Origin: Conexibacter sp. S30A1
GTDB lineage: Bacteria > Actinomycetota > Thermoleophilia > Solirubrobacterales > Solirubrobacteraceae
Reading direction: 5' to 3'
NCBI RefSeq assembly: GCF_023330665.1
Contig: NZ_CP097127.1
Coordinates: 1,736,001-1,800,000, forward strand
DNA length: 64,000 nucleotides
In this document: in pieces, positions 17,232-26,465 of the stretch
Numbering within the stretch: the stretch's first letter is position 1
Layout: every line of letters begins with the position of its first letter
Notes under the pieces: model-generated
What the model was told of the DNA's origin: nothing
The model's database searches: none
What the model saw: the letters and a program-made list of their open reading frames with translations, nothing else
Made by a program: the position numbers and the translations under genes

Positions 17232-18020
17232 CTAACTGACGCTGTGCTCGATCTGCCCCAGCGACTCGACCTCGATCCTGACCGTGTCGCCTGACTGCAG
17301 GTAGCGCGCAGGGCTCATACCCTGCCCGACCCCACCCGGGGTGCCGGTCAGGATGAGATCCCCGGCGCGCAGCGTGCAGGTCTCGGATATGAAGGCGAGC
17401 AGCGCCTCGATCCCGAACACCAGGTTTGAGGTGTTTGAATTCTGACGCAGCTCGCCGTTGACCCAGGTTCGGATCGCGAGGTTCCCGGGATCCGGAACCT
17501 CGTCGGCGGTCGTCAGCCACGGCCCGAACGGGCAGAACGTGTCGGCGCCCTTGCCCCGCACCCATTGCGGCTCGCGCCCCTGCAGGTCGCGCCCGGTCAC
17601 GTCGTCAGCCACGCAATATGCGGCGGCCGTCCCACCCTGACCGATCGCGATCATCAGCTCACCCTCGTAGTCGAGCTTGGCGACCACCGCCGGCTTGACG
17701 ATCGGCCCCGACGGCGCCGTCACCGAGTTGGCGGCCTTGAGGAACACCGTCGGCCACTGGGGGCTCGCATGACCCATCTCCGCGATGTGGTCCGCGTAGT
17801 TGAGCCCGATCGCGAAGATCGTCCCCGGGTGGGGGATCGGTGCGAGCAACCGCACGTCGCTCAGCGCGTACTGGCCCAGGTCCGCTTCGGTGGAGATCGT
17901 GCCGGCCAACACGTCACGGACCGCGTCGGCGCCGCGCGCGAAGGCCCGCACGCGCTCTCCGTCGACGACGCCGCCGAGCGGCTCTGGGCTTGAATCGGTG
18001 GTGAAGGTCGCGAGTTTCAT
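17232..18020 (-). CDS. Fumarylacetoacetate hydrolase family protein
   Basis: 262 residues. The C-terminal FAH domain shows IFAIGLNYADHIAEMG, the metal-binding acidic set in KLDYEGELMIAIG, AYCVADDVTGRDLQ, and ILTGTPGGVGQGM. The short N-terminal domain with GVVDGERVRAF is usual for this group. Relatives include 2-keto-4-pentenoate hydratase/isomerase and acylpyruvate hydrolases that cleave C-C bonds or isomerise in aromatic and amino-acid catabolism; the exact substrate is not readable. It follows the nitrilase gene by 59 bases on the same strand. Confidence 0.87.
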   Translation of the reverse strand: MKLATFTTDSSPEPLGGVVDGERVRAFARGADAVRDVLAGTISTEADLGQYALSDVRLLAPIPHPGTIFAIGLNYADHIAEMGHASPQWPTVFLKAANSVTAPSGPIVKPAVVAKLDYEGELMIAIGQGGTAAAYCVADDVTGRDLQGREPQWVRGKGADTFCPFGPWLTTADEVPDPGNLAIRTWVNGELRQNSNTSNLVFGIEALLAFISETCTLRAGDLILTGTPGGVGQGMSPARYLQSGDTVRIEVESLGQIEHSVS

Positions 18021-18079
18021 ACCGCCAGGCTAATCGAGCGAGACGAGTGCCGTCGCTGCCGACGGGCCGCCGCTGCGCC

Positions 18080-18910
18080 TCAGCCCGGCAGGTCGCGGTA
18101 GAGCTCGGGCCGGCGGTCGGCAAAGACGTCGTTGCGAGGCCCAAGCGACTTGTCGTCCGCGGCGCTCAGCTCGAGCTGAGCCGTGATCGTGACGGCGCGG
18201 TCGGCGTAGACCGGCCCGGCGAGCGGGTATCCGTCCGGCCCGACGATCACCGTGCCGTTGACCCAGACCACCCCCCGCTCCACCGCTGCACGGTCACAGC
18301 AGGCGATGAACACGCGGTTGATGGACGCTGCCGCCTGCGCTCGCACAACCTCCATCGAGCGCTCCCCCGGCGGGCATGGCTCAGCCGGCCAGTTGGTCGG
18401 CACGCACAGCAGCTGCGCGCCCATCAGCGCCGCACCGTGCACCCATTCGGGAAACTCGAGGTCGTAGCAGACCATCGTCCCGAGCCTGCCAAAGCGGGTG
18501 TCGATAACCGCCGGCGGCTGGTCCCCGGGCCGGAAGAACTGCGGCTCGCGCCCCCACAGGTGGGCCTTGCGGTACACGCTGCGCAGGCCGCGCTCGTCCA
18601 CGACGATGGCGCTGCTGCGCAGCACGCCAGCCTGCTGGTCTGACTCGCACAGCCCTGAAACGACCACCACCCGGAGGCTCTTGGCCAGCTGTTCGAGCGC
18701 GCTCACCATCGGGCCATCGAGCGGCTCGGCGAGCGCACGTGCCTCGCCCGGATCGGCGAACACGTAGCCGCTGTTGGCCAGCTCGGGCAGCACGATGATC
18801 TCGGCGCCGTCAGCCGCCGCAGCGGCGACCGCGTCCAGGCAGGCCTGCCGGTTGCGCTTTGCACTCCCGACCTCGAGCTCGACCTGGCAGCAGGCGACCG
18901 TGACGCTCAA
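18080..18910 (-). CDS. Carbon-nitrogen hydrolase (nitrilase superfamily)
   Basis: 276 residues with the Glu-Lys-Cys triad: Glu in LPELANSGY, Lys in YRKAHLW and Cys in MVCYDLEFPEW. These enzymes hydrolyse amides, carbamoyl amines or nitriles in the cytosol. The start is a TTG at 18910 that overlaps the TGA of the upstream regulator (TTGA), with GGGAG seven bases before it; no ATG or GTG lies at the domain boundary. This indicates translational coupling to the XRE-cupin regulator. With the agmatinase-type gene nearby, an N-carbamoylputrescine or similar amidase role is possible but unproven. Confidence 0.87.
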   Translation of the reverse strand: MSVTVACCQVELEVGSAKRNRQACLDAVAAAAADGAEIIVLPELANSGYVFADPGEARALAEPLDGPMVSALEQLAKSLRVVVVSGLCESDQQAGVLRSSAIVVDERGLRSVYRKAHLWGREPQFFRPGDQPPAVIDTRFGRLGTMVCYDLEFPEWVHGAALMGAQLLCVPTNWPAEPCPPGERSMEVVRAQAAASINRVFIACCDRAAVERGVVWVNGTVIVGPDGYPLAGPVYADRAVTITAQLELSAADDKSLGPRNDVFADRRPELYRDLPG

Positions 18911-19488
18911 CGGATGGCTCCCTGAGGATCTGGCAGGCCGGGGGCGAGGATCCAGAGGATGCGTGCCCCCTCGTCTCCCCGGGCCCGCCACGTGTGCGGG
19001 ACCGAGGCGCCGAACGTGAGCGCATCGCCTGTGCCCAGCGTGAAGCTCTCTTCTGCGAAGCTGACCTCCACCTCGCCGCGCAGCACGAAGCACACCTCGC
19101 ACTCACTGGGCAGGGCATAGAGCTCGCTGCCGCCGGAGCCGCCGGCCGGCACGACCGATTCGAGCACCGTGACGTGGCGCTCGTCGGCAGGGGTGATGAG
19201 CGTGTCGACGACATCCGCGTCCTTGGGCAGCTCGGCCAGGCGCGGCCGATCAGAGCGACGTACAAGCGTAGTCTCAGGCTCGCGGAAGAGGTCCGCCAGC
19301 GGCAGTCCGAGCGCGCCGCAGAGCGCCTCGAGGCTCGCGATCGAGGGGCTCGTGATGTCCCGCTCCACGCGCGAGAGGAAGCTCTTGGTCACCCCGGCGC
19401 GCTCAGCGACCTCCCCAAGCGAAAGGCGGCTCTGCTCGCGCGCGTGACGTAGACGCGCACCTATACGGATGTGCTTTGAGGCAGCCAT
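18907..19488 (-). CDS. XRE-cupin transcriptional regulator
   Basis: A 193-residue regulator. Residues 8-62 form an XRE helix-turn-helix (RLRHAREQSRLSLGEVAERAGV, SFLSRVERDITSPSIASLEAL). The C-terminal cupin domain lies around residues 105-180 (ELYALPSECEVCFVLRGEVEV, LTFGASVPHTW). This PuuR/SinR-like architecture often controls amine, amino acid or amide catabolism, which agrees with the coupled nitrilase. The ATG at 19488 is chosen over one six codons upstream; both are plausible. Confidence 0.88.
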   Translation of the reverse strand: MAASKHIRIGARLRHAREQSRLSLGEVAERAGVTKSFLSRVERDITSPSIASLEALCGALGLPLADLFREPETTLVRRSDRPRLAELPKDADVVDTLITPADERHVTVLESVVPAGGSGGSELYALPSECEVCFVLRGEVEVSFAEESFTLGTGDALTFGASVPHTWRARGDEGARILWILAPGLPDPQGAIR

Positions 19489-19567
19489 CGTCGCGCTCGA
19501 GCGCACAGTAGCCGAAGCGCGTCCACGAGCATCGGTGTCGCAGTCCCTTTAGCGGACCTCGGCGGGG

Positions 19568-20170
19568 TCAAAGCCTCCCCGCAGCCGAGCCGATCAGCCT
19601 TCGCAGGCTCGCCCTCACTGTCAGCAGGCCGATCAAGCCGCCGCCGAGTACCACCCAGGCAGGGAACGCGGCGCTGTCGACCGTCCACCGTCGTAGCGTG
19701 AGCAGCGTCAGCAGCGATCCGAGCGAGCTTGCGATGAACGCACTCGCACTCTCGCTCTGTGGCGCGCGGTAGGCCTTGCGGATCGTCGGCAGGGCTGCGA
19801 AGGCATCGCCGAGCACGCTGGCGCCCACCGCAAGGTACCCGCGGCCGCTGAGCGCCCAGACGACGACCGCCAACAGGGCGCAGGCCGCACACCAGAGGTC
19901 CCACCGCTCGAGCGCCGCGAAGCCGGCGCGCCTGCCGACCGACGCGGCAAGCACGAGCAGCGGGCCGAGCCCAAGCGAGAGCGTCACCAGCGACGCAAGC
20001 CCCACGCCCGCGCTCAGCTCAGCGGCGAAGGCGATCAGCGGTAGCAGCGCCCACAGCGCCCAGCTGACGCGATTTGGGCGGGTGCGGCCGCTGAGCGTGG
20101 CCTGCGCGTAGCGAAGGTTCCCAAGCAGCGGCAGCACCGCGCCCGCGATCGCAAAGCGCGGGTCGATCAT
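19568..20170 (-). CDS. Multi-pass membrane protein (SWEET/PQ-loop-like)
   Basis: About 200 residues with six to seven hydrophobic helices. The segment LGNLRYAQATLSGRTRPNRV followed by SWALWALLPLIAF recurs in small bacterial membrane proteins related to the PQ-loop/SemiSWEET group. The second half has a similar PTIRKAYRAPQSESASAF segment, so the protein looks like an internal duplication. Transport of a small solute is possible. It starts 54 bases after the NCS1 permease gene on the same strand; an in-frame ATG at 20197 is an alternative start. Confidence 0.65.
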   Translation of the reverse strand: MIDPRFAIAGAVLPLLGNLRYAQATLSGRTRPNRVSWALWALLPLIAFAAELSAGVGLASLVTLSLGLGPLLVLAASVGRRAGFAALERWDLWCAACALLAVVVWALSGRGYLAVGASVLGDAFAALPTIRKAYRAPQSESASAFIASSLGSLLTLLTLRRWTVDSAAFPAWVVLGGGLIGLLTVRASLRRLIGSAAGRL

Positions 20171-20224
20171 CGGCGAGGCTGATCGCTCGGGTGCCAAGCC
20201 ATCGCCTCCGCTTGTATCACCCGC

Positions 20225-21694
20225 TCAAGTCGAAGCGTGCGCGAGCTCGCGCTCGGACTCTGCCACCGCGAGCTGCTCGGCACCGACATCGATCGTGCGC
20301 GACAGCAGCCAGTAGACCAGCCCGGAGACGGCGAGCCCGACCAGCCAGGAGATGTCAACGTCCGAGAGCTGCTTTGCGACCGGACCCGTGTAGGTGAAGC
20401 CCGCCAGGCTCGGCAGCACCATGAACGGGATCTCGGCGGCGAAGCCGACGAAGTAGGCCACCAGCCCGCGCCAGGCCCAGGTGCGGTACAGGCCGTCCGG
20501 TCTGAAGAGGTCCGTGATCGCGTAGTGACCGTGACGCACGAAGAAGAAGTCGACCAGGTTGGTGGCCGTCCACGGCACGAGCAGGTAGAGCATCAAGGTC
20601 AGCGAGTTGGAGACCGTGGTCGCCGCGTTGGAGGAGATCGTCTCGCCCACCACAAACCAGATCACGGTCAGCACGAGGATGCCGCTGACGCGCGCCGCAC
20701 GGGTTGGGCGGATGCGCTTGAACGAGTCGATCGCCGTGAGCAGACTGAGCATGCCGCCGTAGGCGTTCATGCCCATCGTCGCGATCAGTCCTGCCGCCAG
20801 TAGGATCGCGGCCACGGTCCCCAGCGGGTCGAAGATGTTGTTGCCGGCAACCTTGGTGCCGGCCAGACCGTCGGTCGCCCCGAGCCGTATCGCAAGCCAG
20901 GCCCCGAGCGCGATCAGCCAGACCGGCGAGCCGGCGGCGCCGAGGAAGACCGAGGCGATCACCTTGCGGGCCTCGGTCAGCTTCGGCAGGTAGCGCGAGT
21001 AGTCCGAGACGTAGGGCGCGTAGGTGATGTTGTAGGCCGCCGCGATCGAGAACTGCGCCATGAACGCGGTGAACACGAAGCCGAGGTGCTGGTGCGGCGC
21101 GTGCCCACCGGCGTCGCCGAGCAGCACGCCGATCGAGAGAATGCTCACCACCGGCAGTGCGAGCAGCAGAATCGCCCGGAAGGCGCGGTGCACCCAGTCG
21201 TGACCCCAGATCGCGATCACGGCCGCAACCACGGCGGAGAGGGCGGCAACCACGGTGGGGTTGAACCCGAAGCTGGTCTGGAATCCCTGGGCCGTCAGCA
21301 CCTGGTCGGTGACGTTGAACGCCAGGTAGGTGAAGAGCGTCGCAAACAGCGGCACGAGCACGCCGCGGTAGCCGAACTGCGCGCGTGACTGGATCATCTG
21401 CGGCAGCCCGAGCATCGGCCCCTGGGTCGCGTGGAAGGCCATGAAAAGGGTGCCCACGAAGATGCCCAGCGCGCCTGCCAGGACGGTCCAGCCCAGCGAG
21501 AGTCCCATCGCCGGGCCGACAAAGCCGATCGGGATCGTGAAGTACTGGAAGTTGCCCAGAAACCAAAGTGGCGCCTGATGCCAGAGCTTGGCGTGGCGCT
21601 CCTCCTCTGGCACCCAGTCGATCGACCGGCGCTCAACCTCAAAGGTCGGCGGCACCTCCGCCACCCTGACCGGGATCTCTTCCTCAACGCTCAT
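20225..21694 (-). CDS. NCS1-family nucleobase/related solute symporter
   Basis: 489 residues, about 12 membrane helices, inner membrane. Family features include the N-terminal SIDWVPEEERHAKLWHQAP, PIGFVGPAMGLSLGW, SRAQFGYRGVLVPL, and ITYAPYVSDYSRYLP. NCS1 members import cytosine, purines, allantoin, hydantoins or thiamine precursors with H+ or Na+. The ATG at 21694 is preceded by GGAGGGAG on the minus strand. With a nitrilase, an FAH-type hydrolase and a ureohydrolase around it, uptake of a nitrogenous ring or ureide compound is a fair inference. Confidence 0.9.
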   Translation of the reverse strand: MSVEEEIPVRVAEVPPTFEVERRSIDWVPEEERHAKLWHQAPLWFLGNFQYFTIPIGFVGPAMGLSLGWTVLAGALGIFVGTLFMAFHATQGPMLGLPQMIQSRAQFGYRGVLVPLFATLFTYLAFNVTDQVLTAQGFQTSFGFNPTVVAALSAVVAAVIAIWGHDWVHRAFRAILLLALPVVSILSIGVLLGDAGGHAPHQHLGFVFTAFMAQFSIAAAYNITYAPYVSDYSRYLPKLTEARKVIASVFLGAAGSPVWLIALGAWLAIRLGATDGLAGTKVAGNNIFDPLGTVAAILLAAGLIATMGMNAYGGMLSLLTAIDSFKRIRPTRAARVSGILVLTVIWFVVGETISSNAATTVSNSLTLMLYLLVPWTATNLVDFFFVRHGHYAITDLFRPDGLYRTWAWRGLVAYFVGFAAEIPFMVLPSLAGFTYTGPVAKQLSDVDISWLVGLAVSGLVYWLLSRTIDVGAEQLAVAESERELAHAST

Positions 21695-21845
21695 CGACGC
21701 TGCTCCCTCCGCTTGTACTCGGCCACACCCGCGTGGTGCCAGAACCATCTCCGATGCGCAAAAGTACACGAACGTTGTCTCATGCGCAATAAGTTCGGTC
21801 CTCGGGGCAGTTCACGCCGCCGCGGCCACGGCACCCGCAGCCTGG

Positions 21846-22235
21846 TCAGGTCCGAGCCGACAGGTGCTCATGCACGCACAGCCAGCGACCGGCGCGCTCG
21901 ACCAGCACGATCGTCTCGCGCTCGTGGGTGGACACGAGCGCGCCGTCCCACTCGAGCTCGGTGTCCACGTCGTGGGTGAAGATGGCCGTCGTACCGAACA
22001 TCTGCAGCCGAGCTGCGCTCGAACGGCACGAGCGCACGTGAAAGCCGTGCTCGCGCTCCCAGCGCTCCCACTCCGCCTCGTATTCGGCGCGTGACCGCAG
22101 AACCCGCGGCTGGTCCGGAAAGATGAACGTCGCGTCGGCGTCAAAGCCGGCGAAGTACTCCTCGCGCCTGTGTGCGCCAAAGTCTCCGACGATGCGGCGC
22201 GCCACGTCCATGACAAGCTCTGCCTGAGCGGTCAT
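21846..22235 (-). CDS. SnoaL-like (NTF2-fold) protein
   Basis: A 129-residue single NTF2-like domain: YFAGFDADATFIFPDQPRVL, SRAEYEAEWERWE, and a C-terminal ETIVLVERAGRWLCVHEHLS, which matches the SnoaL_3/DUF4440-type ketosteroid-isomerase-like fold. Such proteins are small enzymes or ligand-binding partners of unknown substrate. GAGAGGGG lies seven bases upstream of the ATG. It diverges from the ureohydrolase gene across 99 bases. Confidence 0.8.
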   Translation of the reverse strand: MTAQAELVMDVARRIVGDFGAHRREEYFAGFDADATFIFPDQPRVLRSRAEYEAEWERWEREHGFHVRSCRSSAARLQMFGTTAIFTHDVDTELEWDGALVSTHERETIVLVERAGRWLCVHEHLSART

Positions 22236-22334
22236 GCACACACCCCTCTCGGCTGCACAGCGCCAACGCGCTCGTGCACGTTGATGACTAATAAGCAATA
22301 CTCGTAGCCTATAGCGTAACAGGGAGGGAGACCG

Positions 22335-23288
22335 ATGTCCGAACCGATTGGCCCAGCCGACACGTCCAAGACGCCGCGCTTTGCAGGCCTTGCGACCTTC
22401 GCGCTACTCCCCAGGCTCGAGCAGCTCGAGCGGGCCGATATCGCCGTGGTCGGCGTGCCGTTTGACGCCGGTGTGTCCTACCGGCCGGGTGCCCGGTTCG
22501 GCCCCGCGCATGTCCGCGAGGCCTCGCGGCTGCTGCGCCCATACAACCCCGCTCTGGACGCCGCACCGTTCGCCCTGGCCCAGGTCGCCGACGCCGGCGA
22601 CATCGCGGTGAACCCGTTCGACATCCTCGAGGCGATCGCGACCATCGAGCGCGAGGCGAGTGGCTTTCTCGAGCGCGGCATCCGGCTGGTGGCGATCGGT
22701 GGTGACCACACGATCGCGCTGCCCTTCCTGCGTGCGCTCGCAAAACGCCACGGTCAGCTCGCGCTGCTGCACTTCGACGCGCACCTGGACACCTGGGATA
22801 CGTACTTCGGCGCCGCCTACACGCACGGCACGCCGTTCCGGCGCGCGTTTGAGGAGGGGCTGCTCGACACCGACGCGCTCTGCCATGTCGGCACCCGCGG
22901 GCCGCTCTACGGCCGCGAGGATCTTGACGATGACCGCCGCTTCGGCTTCGGGATCATCTCAAGCGCCGACGTCTACAGGCTCGGCGTCGTGGCGGTGGCG
23001 GAGCGGCTGCGCGAGCGGATCGGCAGCCGGCCGCTGTACGTGTCGGTTGACATCGACGTGCTCGATCCCGCCCACGCGCCCGGTACCGGCACGCCGGAGG
23101 CGGGCGGGCTCTCAAGTCGCGAGCTACTCGAGCTGCTGCGTGCGCTGCGCGGCACACAGCTGGTCGGGGCCGATGTGGTCGAGGTTTCGCCCCCCTACGA
23201 CAACGCCCAGCTGACGGCCATCGCCGCAAGCCACGTCGCCTACGATCTGATCTCGCTGATGGCGCTCGGCGCAGACGCTGCTGGCTGA
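22335..23288 (+). CDS. Agmatinase-type ureohydrolase
   Basis: 317 residues of the arginase/agmatinase family, which cleave a guanidino group to urea with a binuclear Mn centre. Ligands are visible in [16 protein letters not shown] and [37 protein letters not shown] is the usual N-terminal signature of the SpeB branch. GGGAGGGAG precedes the ATG. Substrate could be agmatine, guanidinobutyrate or another guanidino compound; the family is known to include several specificities, so I leave the symbol blank. Confidence 0.9.
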   Translation: MSEPIGPADTSKTPRFAGLATFALLPRLEQLERADIAVVGVPFDAGVSYRPGARFGPAHVREASRLLRPYNPALDAAPFALAQVADAGDIAVNPFDILEAIATIEREASGFLERGIRLVAIGGDHTIALPFLRALAKRHGQLALLHFDAHLDTWDTYFGAAYTHGTPFRRAFEEGLLDTDALCHVGTRGPLYGREDLDDDRRFGFGIISSADVYRLGVVAVAERLRERIGSRPLYVSVDIDVLDPAHAPGTGTPEAGGLSSRELLELLRALRGTQLVGADVVEVSPPYDNAQLTAIAASHVAYDLISLMALGADAAG

Positions 23289-23392
23289 GTCGCCGGACCG
23301 CCACGCTGGTCACATCTTGACCCGTGACAGCGTTAGGATCCCCACATCACTTGGTCGGGACGGGCCACCGGAGGCCCAGAGGAGCTAACGAG

Positions 23393-24349
23393 ATGAGCAG
23401 GTGGACGCGGACACTACGAGCTTGTCGTTTCGGCGTGCGCGCGGTTCTGCTCGCGGCCCTGATCGGCGCTGCGAGCACCCCGGCGCTGGCCGCCGCCAAG
23501 CCGGGCGGCCACGGTGGTGGCGGCGGGACAGCGACGACGACCGGCAACGACGTCTCCTACCCGCAGTGCGGCTCGACCCTCCCCTCCGCGCCGGCCTTTG
23601 CCATCGTGGGCCTGACCGGCGGCCTGGCCAACAACCTCAACCCCTGCTTCGGGCCCTCATCGTCCTATCCGAGCTACACGCAGAGCGAGCTCTACGGGGC
23701 CGCCAGCTCCGCGACCGGCGTCACGGTGAGCCAGCCGAAGGTGTCGCTGTATGTCAACACCGCGGACCCGGGGAACGTCTACAACGGGACGCTCATCGGC
23801 GACTGGCCCCAATCATCGCTGACCACAGACCAATACGGATCGTGCCTGACGACCAGCGTGACGCTCAGCAGCCGCACCTACACGGTCGGTGAGAACTCTC
23901 CAGCCTGCGCCTGGCAGTACGGCTTCAACAAGGCCGCCCAGGACGCAGCCTGGCTCGCGGCGGCAGCCTCCGCCATCAACGATCAGCAGCCGCAGGTTAC
24001 GGTGAACGGATCCGCCGGCAGCTACCCGTGGTGGCTCGACGTGGAGACCGCGAACACCTGGCAGTCAAACACCGCGATGAACGTGGCCGACCTGCAGGGC
24101 ATGATCGCGGGGCTCAAGGCCGCGGGAGCGGCCACCGTCGGAGCCTACTCGACGGCCTCGCAGTGGGACACGGTCACGGGCGGCACGAACTCATTGTCCG
24201 GGTCGCTCTACGGGATCCCAGAGTGGCTGCCCGGCGCCAGGACCCTCTCCGGCGCCATGGCGGCCTGCTCGCAGACGCCGTTCACCGGCGGACAGATCAC
24301 GCTCACGCAGTGGTTCAGCCGCCCGTTTGACAGCGACTTTGCCTGCTGA
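23393..24349 (+). CDS. Secreted GH25-like TIM-barrel protein
   Basis: 318 residues with a Sec signal peptide (hydrophobic core after MSRWTRTLRACRFG, cleavage near PALAAA) and a Gly-rich linker. The mature part shows GNDVSYPQCG, FAIVGLTGGLANNLNPCF, VSLYVNTADPG, CAWQYG, WWLDVETANTW and VGAYST, a pattern of actinobacterial secreted proteins resembling GH25 lysozyme-type barrels. Catalytic Asp and Glu equivalents (WLDVE) are present. Six or more Cys suggest disulfides outside the cell. GAGGAG precedes the ATG at 23393. Confidence 0.8.
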   Translation: MSRWTRTLRACRFGVRAVLLAALIGAASTPALAAAKPGGHGGGGGTATTTGNDVSYPQCGSTLPSAPAFAIVGLTGGLANNLNPCFGPSSSYPSYTQSELYGAASSATGVTVSQPKVSLYVNTADPGNVYNGTLIGDWPQSSLTTDQYGSCLTTSVTLSSRTYTVGENSPACAWQYGFNKAAQDAAWLAAAASAINDQQPQVTVNGSAGSYPWWLDVETANTWQSNTAMNVADLQGMIAGLKAAGAATVGAYSTASQWDTVTGGTNSLSGSLYGIPEWLPGARTLSGAMAACSQTPFTGGQITLTQWFSRPFDSDFAC

Positions 24350-24407
24350 GGCGGGCTGCCGACCCGATCGCGCTCGGTGCTGATGGCAGGCGGCGCCGCC
24401 AGTCGCG

Positions 24408-24797
24408 CTACAGGAGCGCGTCGAGCATCGCGATGAGCTCGTCGCGCCGGTAGCCGAAGCGTCGGGCCAGCTCGACTGCCTCCTTGAGCTTGCCCATCGT
24501 CGCGGTGCGCTCGGGCGTCCCGGTGACACGGATCGCGCGACCGCGACCGACCTCGAGCAGCCCCTCCTCACGCAGCACGCGCAGCGCCCGCAGCACGGTG
24601 TTGGTGTTGACGCCGAGCACGGCGGCAAGGTCCTTTGCCTGTGGGATCCGCTCTCCCGGGCGTGCTTCGCCATCGGCGATCGCGCGGCGAATCTCGGCGG
24701 CGACCTGTTCGTGTAGATCTGTTGGCCTGGTGCGGTCGACGGCCGCGAGCGTGAGCCGTGACTCGCTTGCAGCCGCCGAAGCCTTGACAGATGGCAT
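24408..24797 (-). CDS. YtrA-type GntR regulator
   Basis: 129 residues. The winged helix occupies about residues 28-95: DLHEQVAAEIRRAIADGEARPGERIP, then DLAAVLGVNTNTVLRALRVLREEGLLE. The very short C-terminal part with a few helices is the YtrA subfamily pattern. These repressors often control transporter operons and respond to envelope stress. The start codon is only 21 bases from that of the divergent NHL gene, so it should regulate both itself and that gene. Confidence 0.88.
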   Translation of the reverse strand: MPSVKASAAASESRLTLAAVDRTRPTDLHEQVAAEIRRAIADGEARPGERIPQAKDLAAVLGVNTNTVLRALRVLREEGLLEVGRGRAIRVTGTPERTATMGKLKEAVELARRFGYRRDELIAMLDALL

Positions 24798-24818
24798 AAA
24801 ACTAATGTTACTAGCGTT
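24798..24818. promoter_or_regulatory. 21-base divergent control region
   Basis: Both start codons abut this AT-rich stretch. On the minus strand TAACAT lies seven bases before the GntR ATG, so that transcript may be leaderless. The sequence aactaatgttactagcgtt is an imperfect palindrome (AAC-N4-GT-AC-N4-GTT type) and is the likely GntR operator. Confidence 0.45.
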
Positions 24819-26045
24819 ATGACTCTGGTTGGGGAGCAGCCTCCCGCCGGCCCGGATACGGAAGCCCTGTTCCGGGAGGCGCGGCGTCGTGAGCGCCGGC
24901 GGCGCGCATCTATCGCCGCCGGGTGCCTGGCCGCAGCCGGATTGATCGCAGCCGCCGTCGCCCTCTTGGGCCGCGGCGGCACCGGCAGCACGGCGCACGC
25001 GACCAGCCACCTGAGCCCGCCGTCCACGTTCGGTGCCGCGGTGACGCTCAAGCAGCCGGCAGCGCTCGCGGTGTCCAGCACGGGCGTGTTGTACGTCGTC
25101 GACCCGGCGCGCGACCAGATCCTGCGGATGCTGCCAGACGGTCGCTTCGTGGTCGTTGCGGGTAGCGGTCGCCACGGTTTCTCAGGCGACGGCGGACCCG
25201 CAACACGCGCTGCGCTTCGCCTGAGCGCCTACTCGGGGTTGGCTGTCAGCGCTGACGGCACCGTCTACTTCGCCGACAGCGGCAACAACCGCGTTCGAGC
25301 GGTGCTCCCGGACGGGCGGATCGTGTCCGTCGCCGGCGACGCGCGCCGCCCCGGCTTTCCGCGTCACGGCCACGCGCCCTATCTGACGGGATCGCGCCCG
25401 GCGGCGCGCGCCGACCTCGTCGACCCGACCGGACTTGCGTTCGGGCCCGGCGGCAAGCTATACATCGCAGCCCAGGACATCGTCGCGCTCTCGCGCGCTG
25501 GCACGCTCTCATACTTCGCCGGCCCCACACACCCGGGCTACGCACCCGAGAGCAGACTTGTCGACGGATACCCAACCGGGATCGCCTTTGACCGCGCCGG
25601 TGACATGTTCGTCTCGAGCTTTCCGATGCTCCTCGAGCGCAGCGCCTCCGGCCGTGTGCTCTACCTCGGCGACGGTTTCCGCAGCGGCGGCGGACCGGGG
25701 CTGCTTGCCTCGAGCCCCGATGGCAGGGTCTACGCGGCCCTCGGAGACCTGGGCCTCTTCCTCCGGGTGCTCAGGCCGCGGCCCGTCCCAAACGGTGAGG
25801 TGATGAGCAAAACTGGAATGCAAACCGTCGTGCCGCCACGCAGCCTGGATCGATTGCTGGGAACGAGAGGCAGCATCCCCAACCTGTTCAGTCCCGACGG
25901 GCTTGCGGTCGGTGCCAGCGGCACGATCTACACCGATACCGACAGCGGCTACTTCTCAGACGTCAGCGCCTTGGTCGAGATCGCCCCTGGCGGGCGCGTC
26001 CGTTCGCTCTGGACGTCCCGCCGACAGCGCGTCGTCGCGGGCTGA
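24819..26045 (+). CDS. Membrane-anchored NHL-repeat protein
   Basis: 408 residues. A basic N-terminal segment (RRRERRRRAS) leads into one membrane helix at about residues 30-51, which places the rest outside. The remainder is a beta-propeller of NHL-type repeats: PAALAVSSTGVLYVVDPARDQI, then SGLAVSADGTVYFADSGNNRV, then PTGLAFGPGGKLYIA. GSGRHGFSGDGGPA is a motif commonly seen between such blades. Role unknown; ligand binding or envelope sensing is likely. It is controlled, by position, by the divergent GntR regulator. Confidence 0.8.
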   Translation: MTLVGEQPPAGPDTEALFREARRRERRRRASIAAGCLAAAGLIAAAVALLGRGGTGSTAHATSHLSPPSTFGAAVTLKQPAALAVSSTGVLYVVDPARDQILRMLPDGRFVVVAGSGRHGFSGDGGPATRAALRLSAYSGLAVSADGTVYFADSGNNRVRAVLPDGRIVSVAGDARRPGFPRHGHAPYLTGSRPAARADLVDPTGLAFGPGGKLYIAAQDIVALSRAGTLSYFAGPTHPGYAPESRLVDGYPTGIAFDRAGDMFVSSFPMLLERSASGRVLYLGDGFRSGGGPGLLASSPDGRVYAALGDLGLFLRVLRPRPVPNGEVMSKTGMQTVVPPRSLDRLLGTRGSIPNLFSPDGLAVGASGTIYTDTDSGYFSDVSALVEIAPGGRVRSLWTSRRQRVVAG

Positions 26046-26222
26046 GGTCTGCGAGCCTGCTTCATCACATCGCCGACGCCCGCAGGATCGACCGGCCGCC
26101 GATCGATCGGGTACGAGCGCCAGCAAGCCGTCAGCAGCACCCGATGGACGGCAACGCTTGGCGCGCTCGGCCAGAGCAGCCCGTCCGGTGACAGGCGTTG
26201 GCACTATGCTACGTTGTCGCAC

Positions 26223-26465
26223 ATGGAGATCGGCGTGCGTGATCTGCGCAACCGGACCGCCCAGGTGATCGACGCCGTTCAGTCGGGCGAGCGGGTTACG
26301 CTGACCGTCCACGGCGAGCCCGTCGCCGACATCGTGCCCCACGGCCGTCGCGCTCGTTGGCTCGTGGGCGGCAACCTTCGCGACCAGCTGCGTGATCGTG
26401 CCGCCGACCCGGGACTGGCCAGAGACCTCAACGAGCTCGCCGGCCAGACGATCGATGAGCTATGA
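26223..26465 (+). CDS. Type II antitoxin, Phd/YefM-like
   Basis: 80 residues from the ATG at 26223. The N-terminal MEIGVRDLRNRTAQVIDAV and VTLTVHGEPVADIVP are the Phd/YefM DNA-binding domain; the C-terminal acidic helix (DLNELAGQTIDEL) would clamp the toxin. A TTG three codons upstream is an alternative start. It overlaps the PIN toxin gene by 11 bases, the usual arrangement for a coupled antitoxin-toxin pair that represses its own promoter. Confidence 0.88.
   Translation: MEIGVRDLRNRTAQVIDAVQSGERVTLTVHGEPVADIVPHGRRARWLVGGNLRDQLRDRAADPGLARDLNELAGQTIDEL

Noticed and set aside
20355-21566. Minus-strand frame of 403 codons
   Set aside because: Same strand but different frame from the NCS1 permease; Arg/Gly/Asp-rich with no membrane pattern, a shadow.
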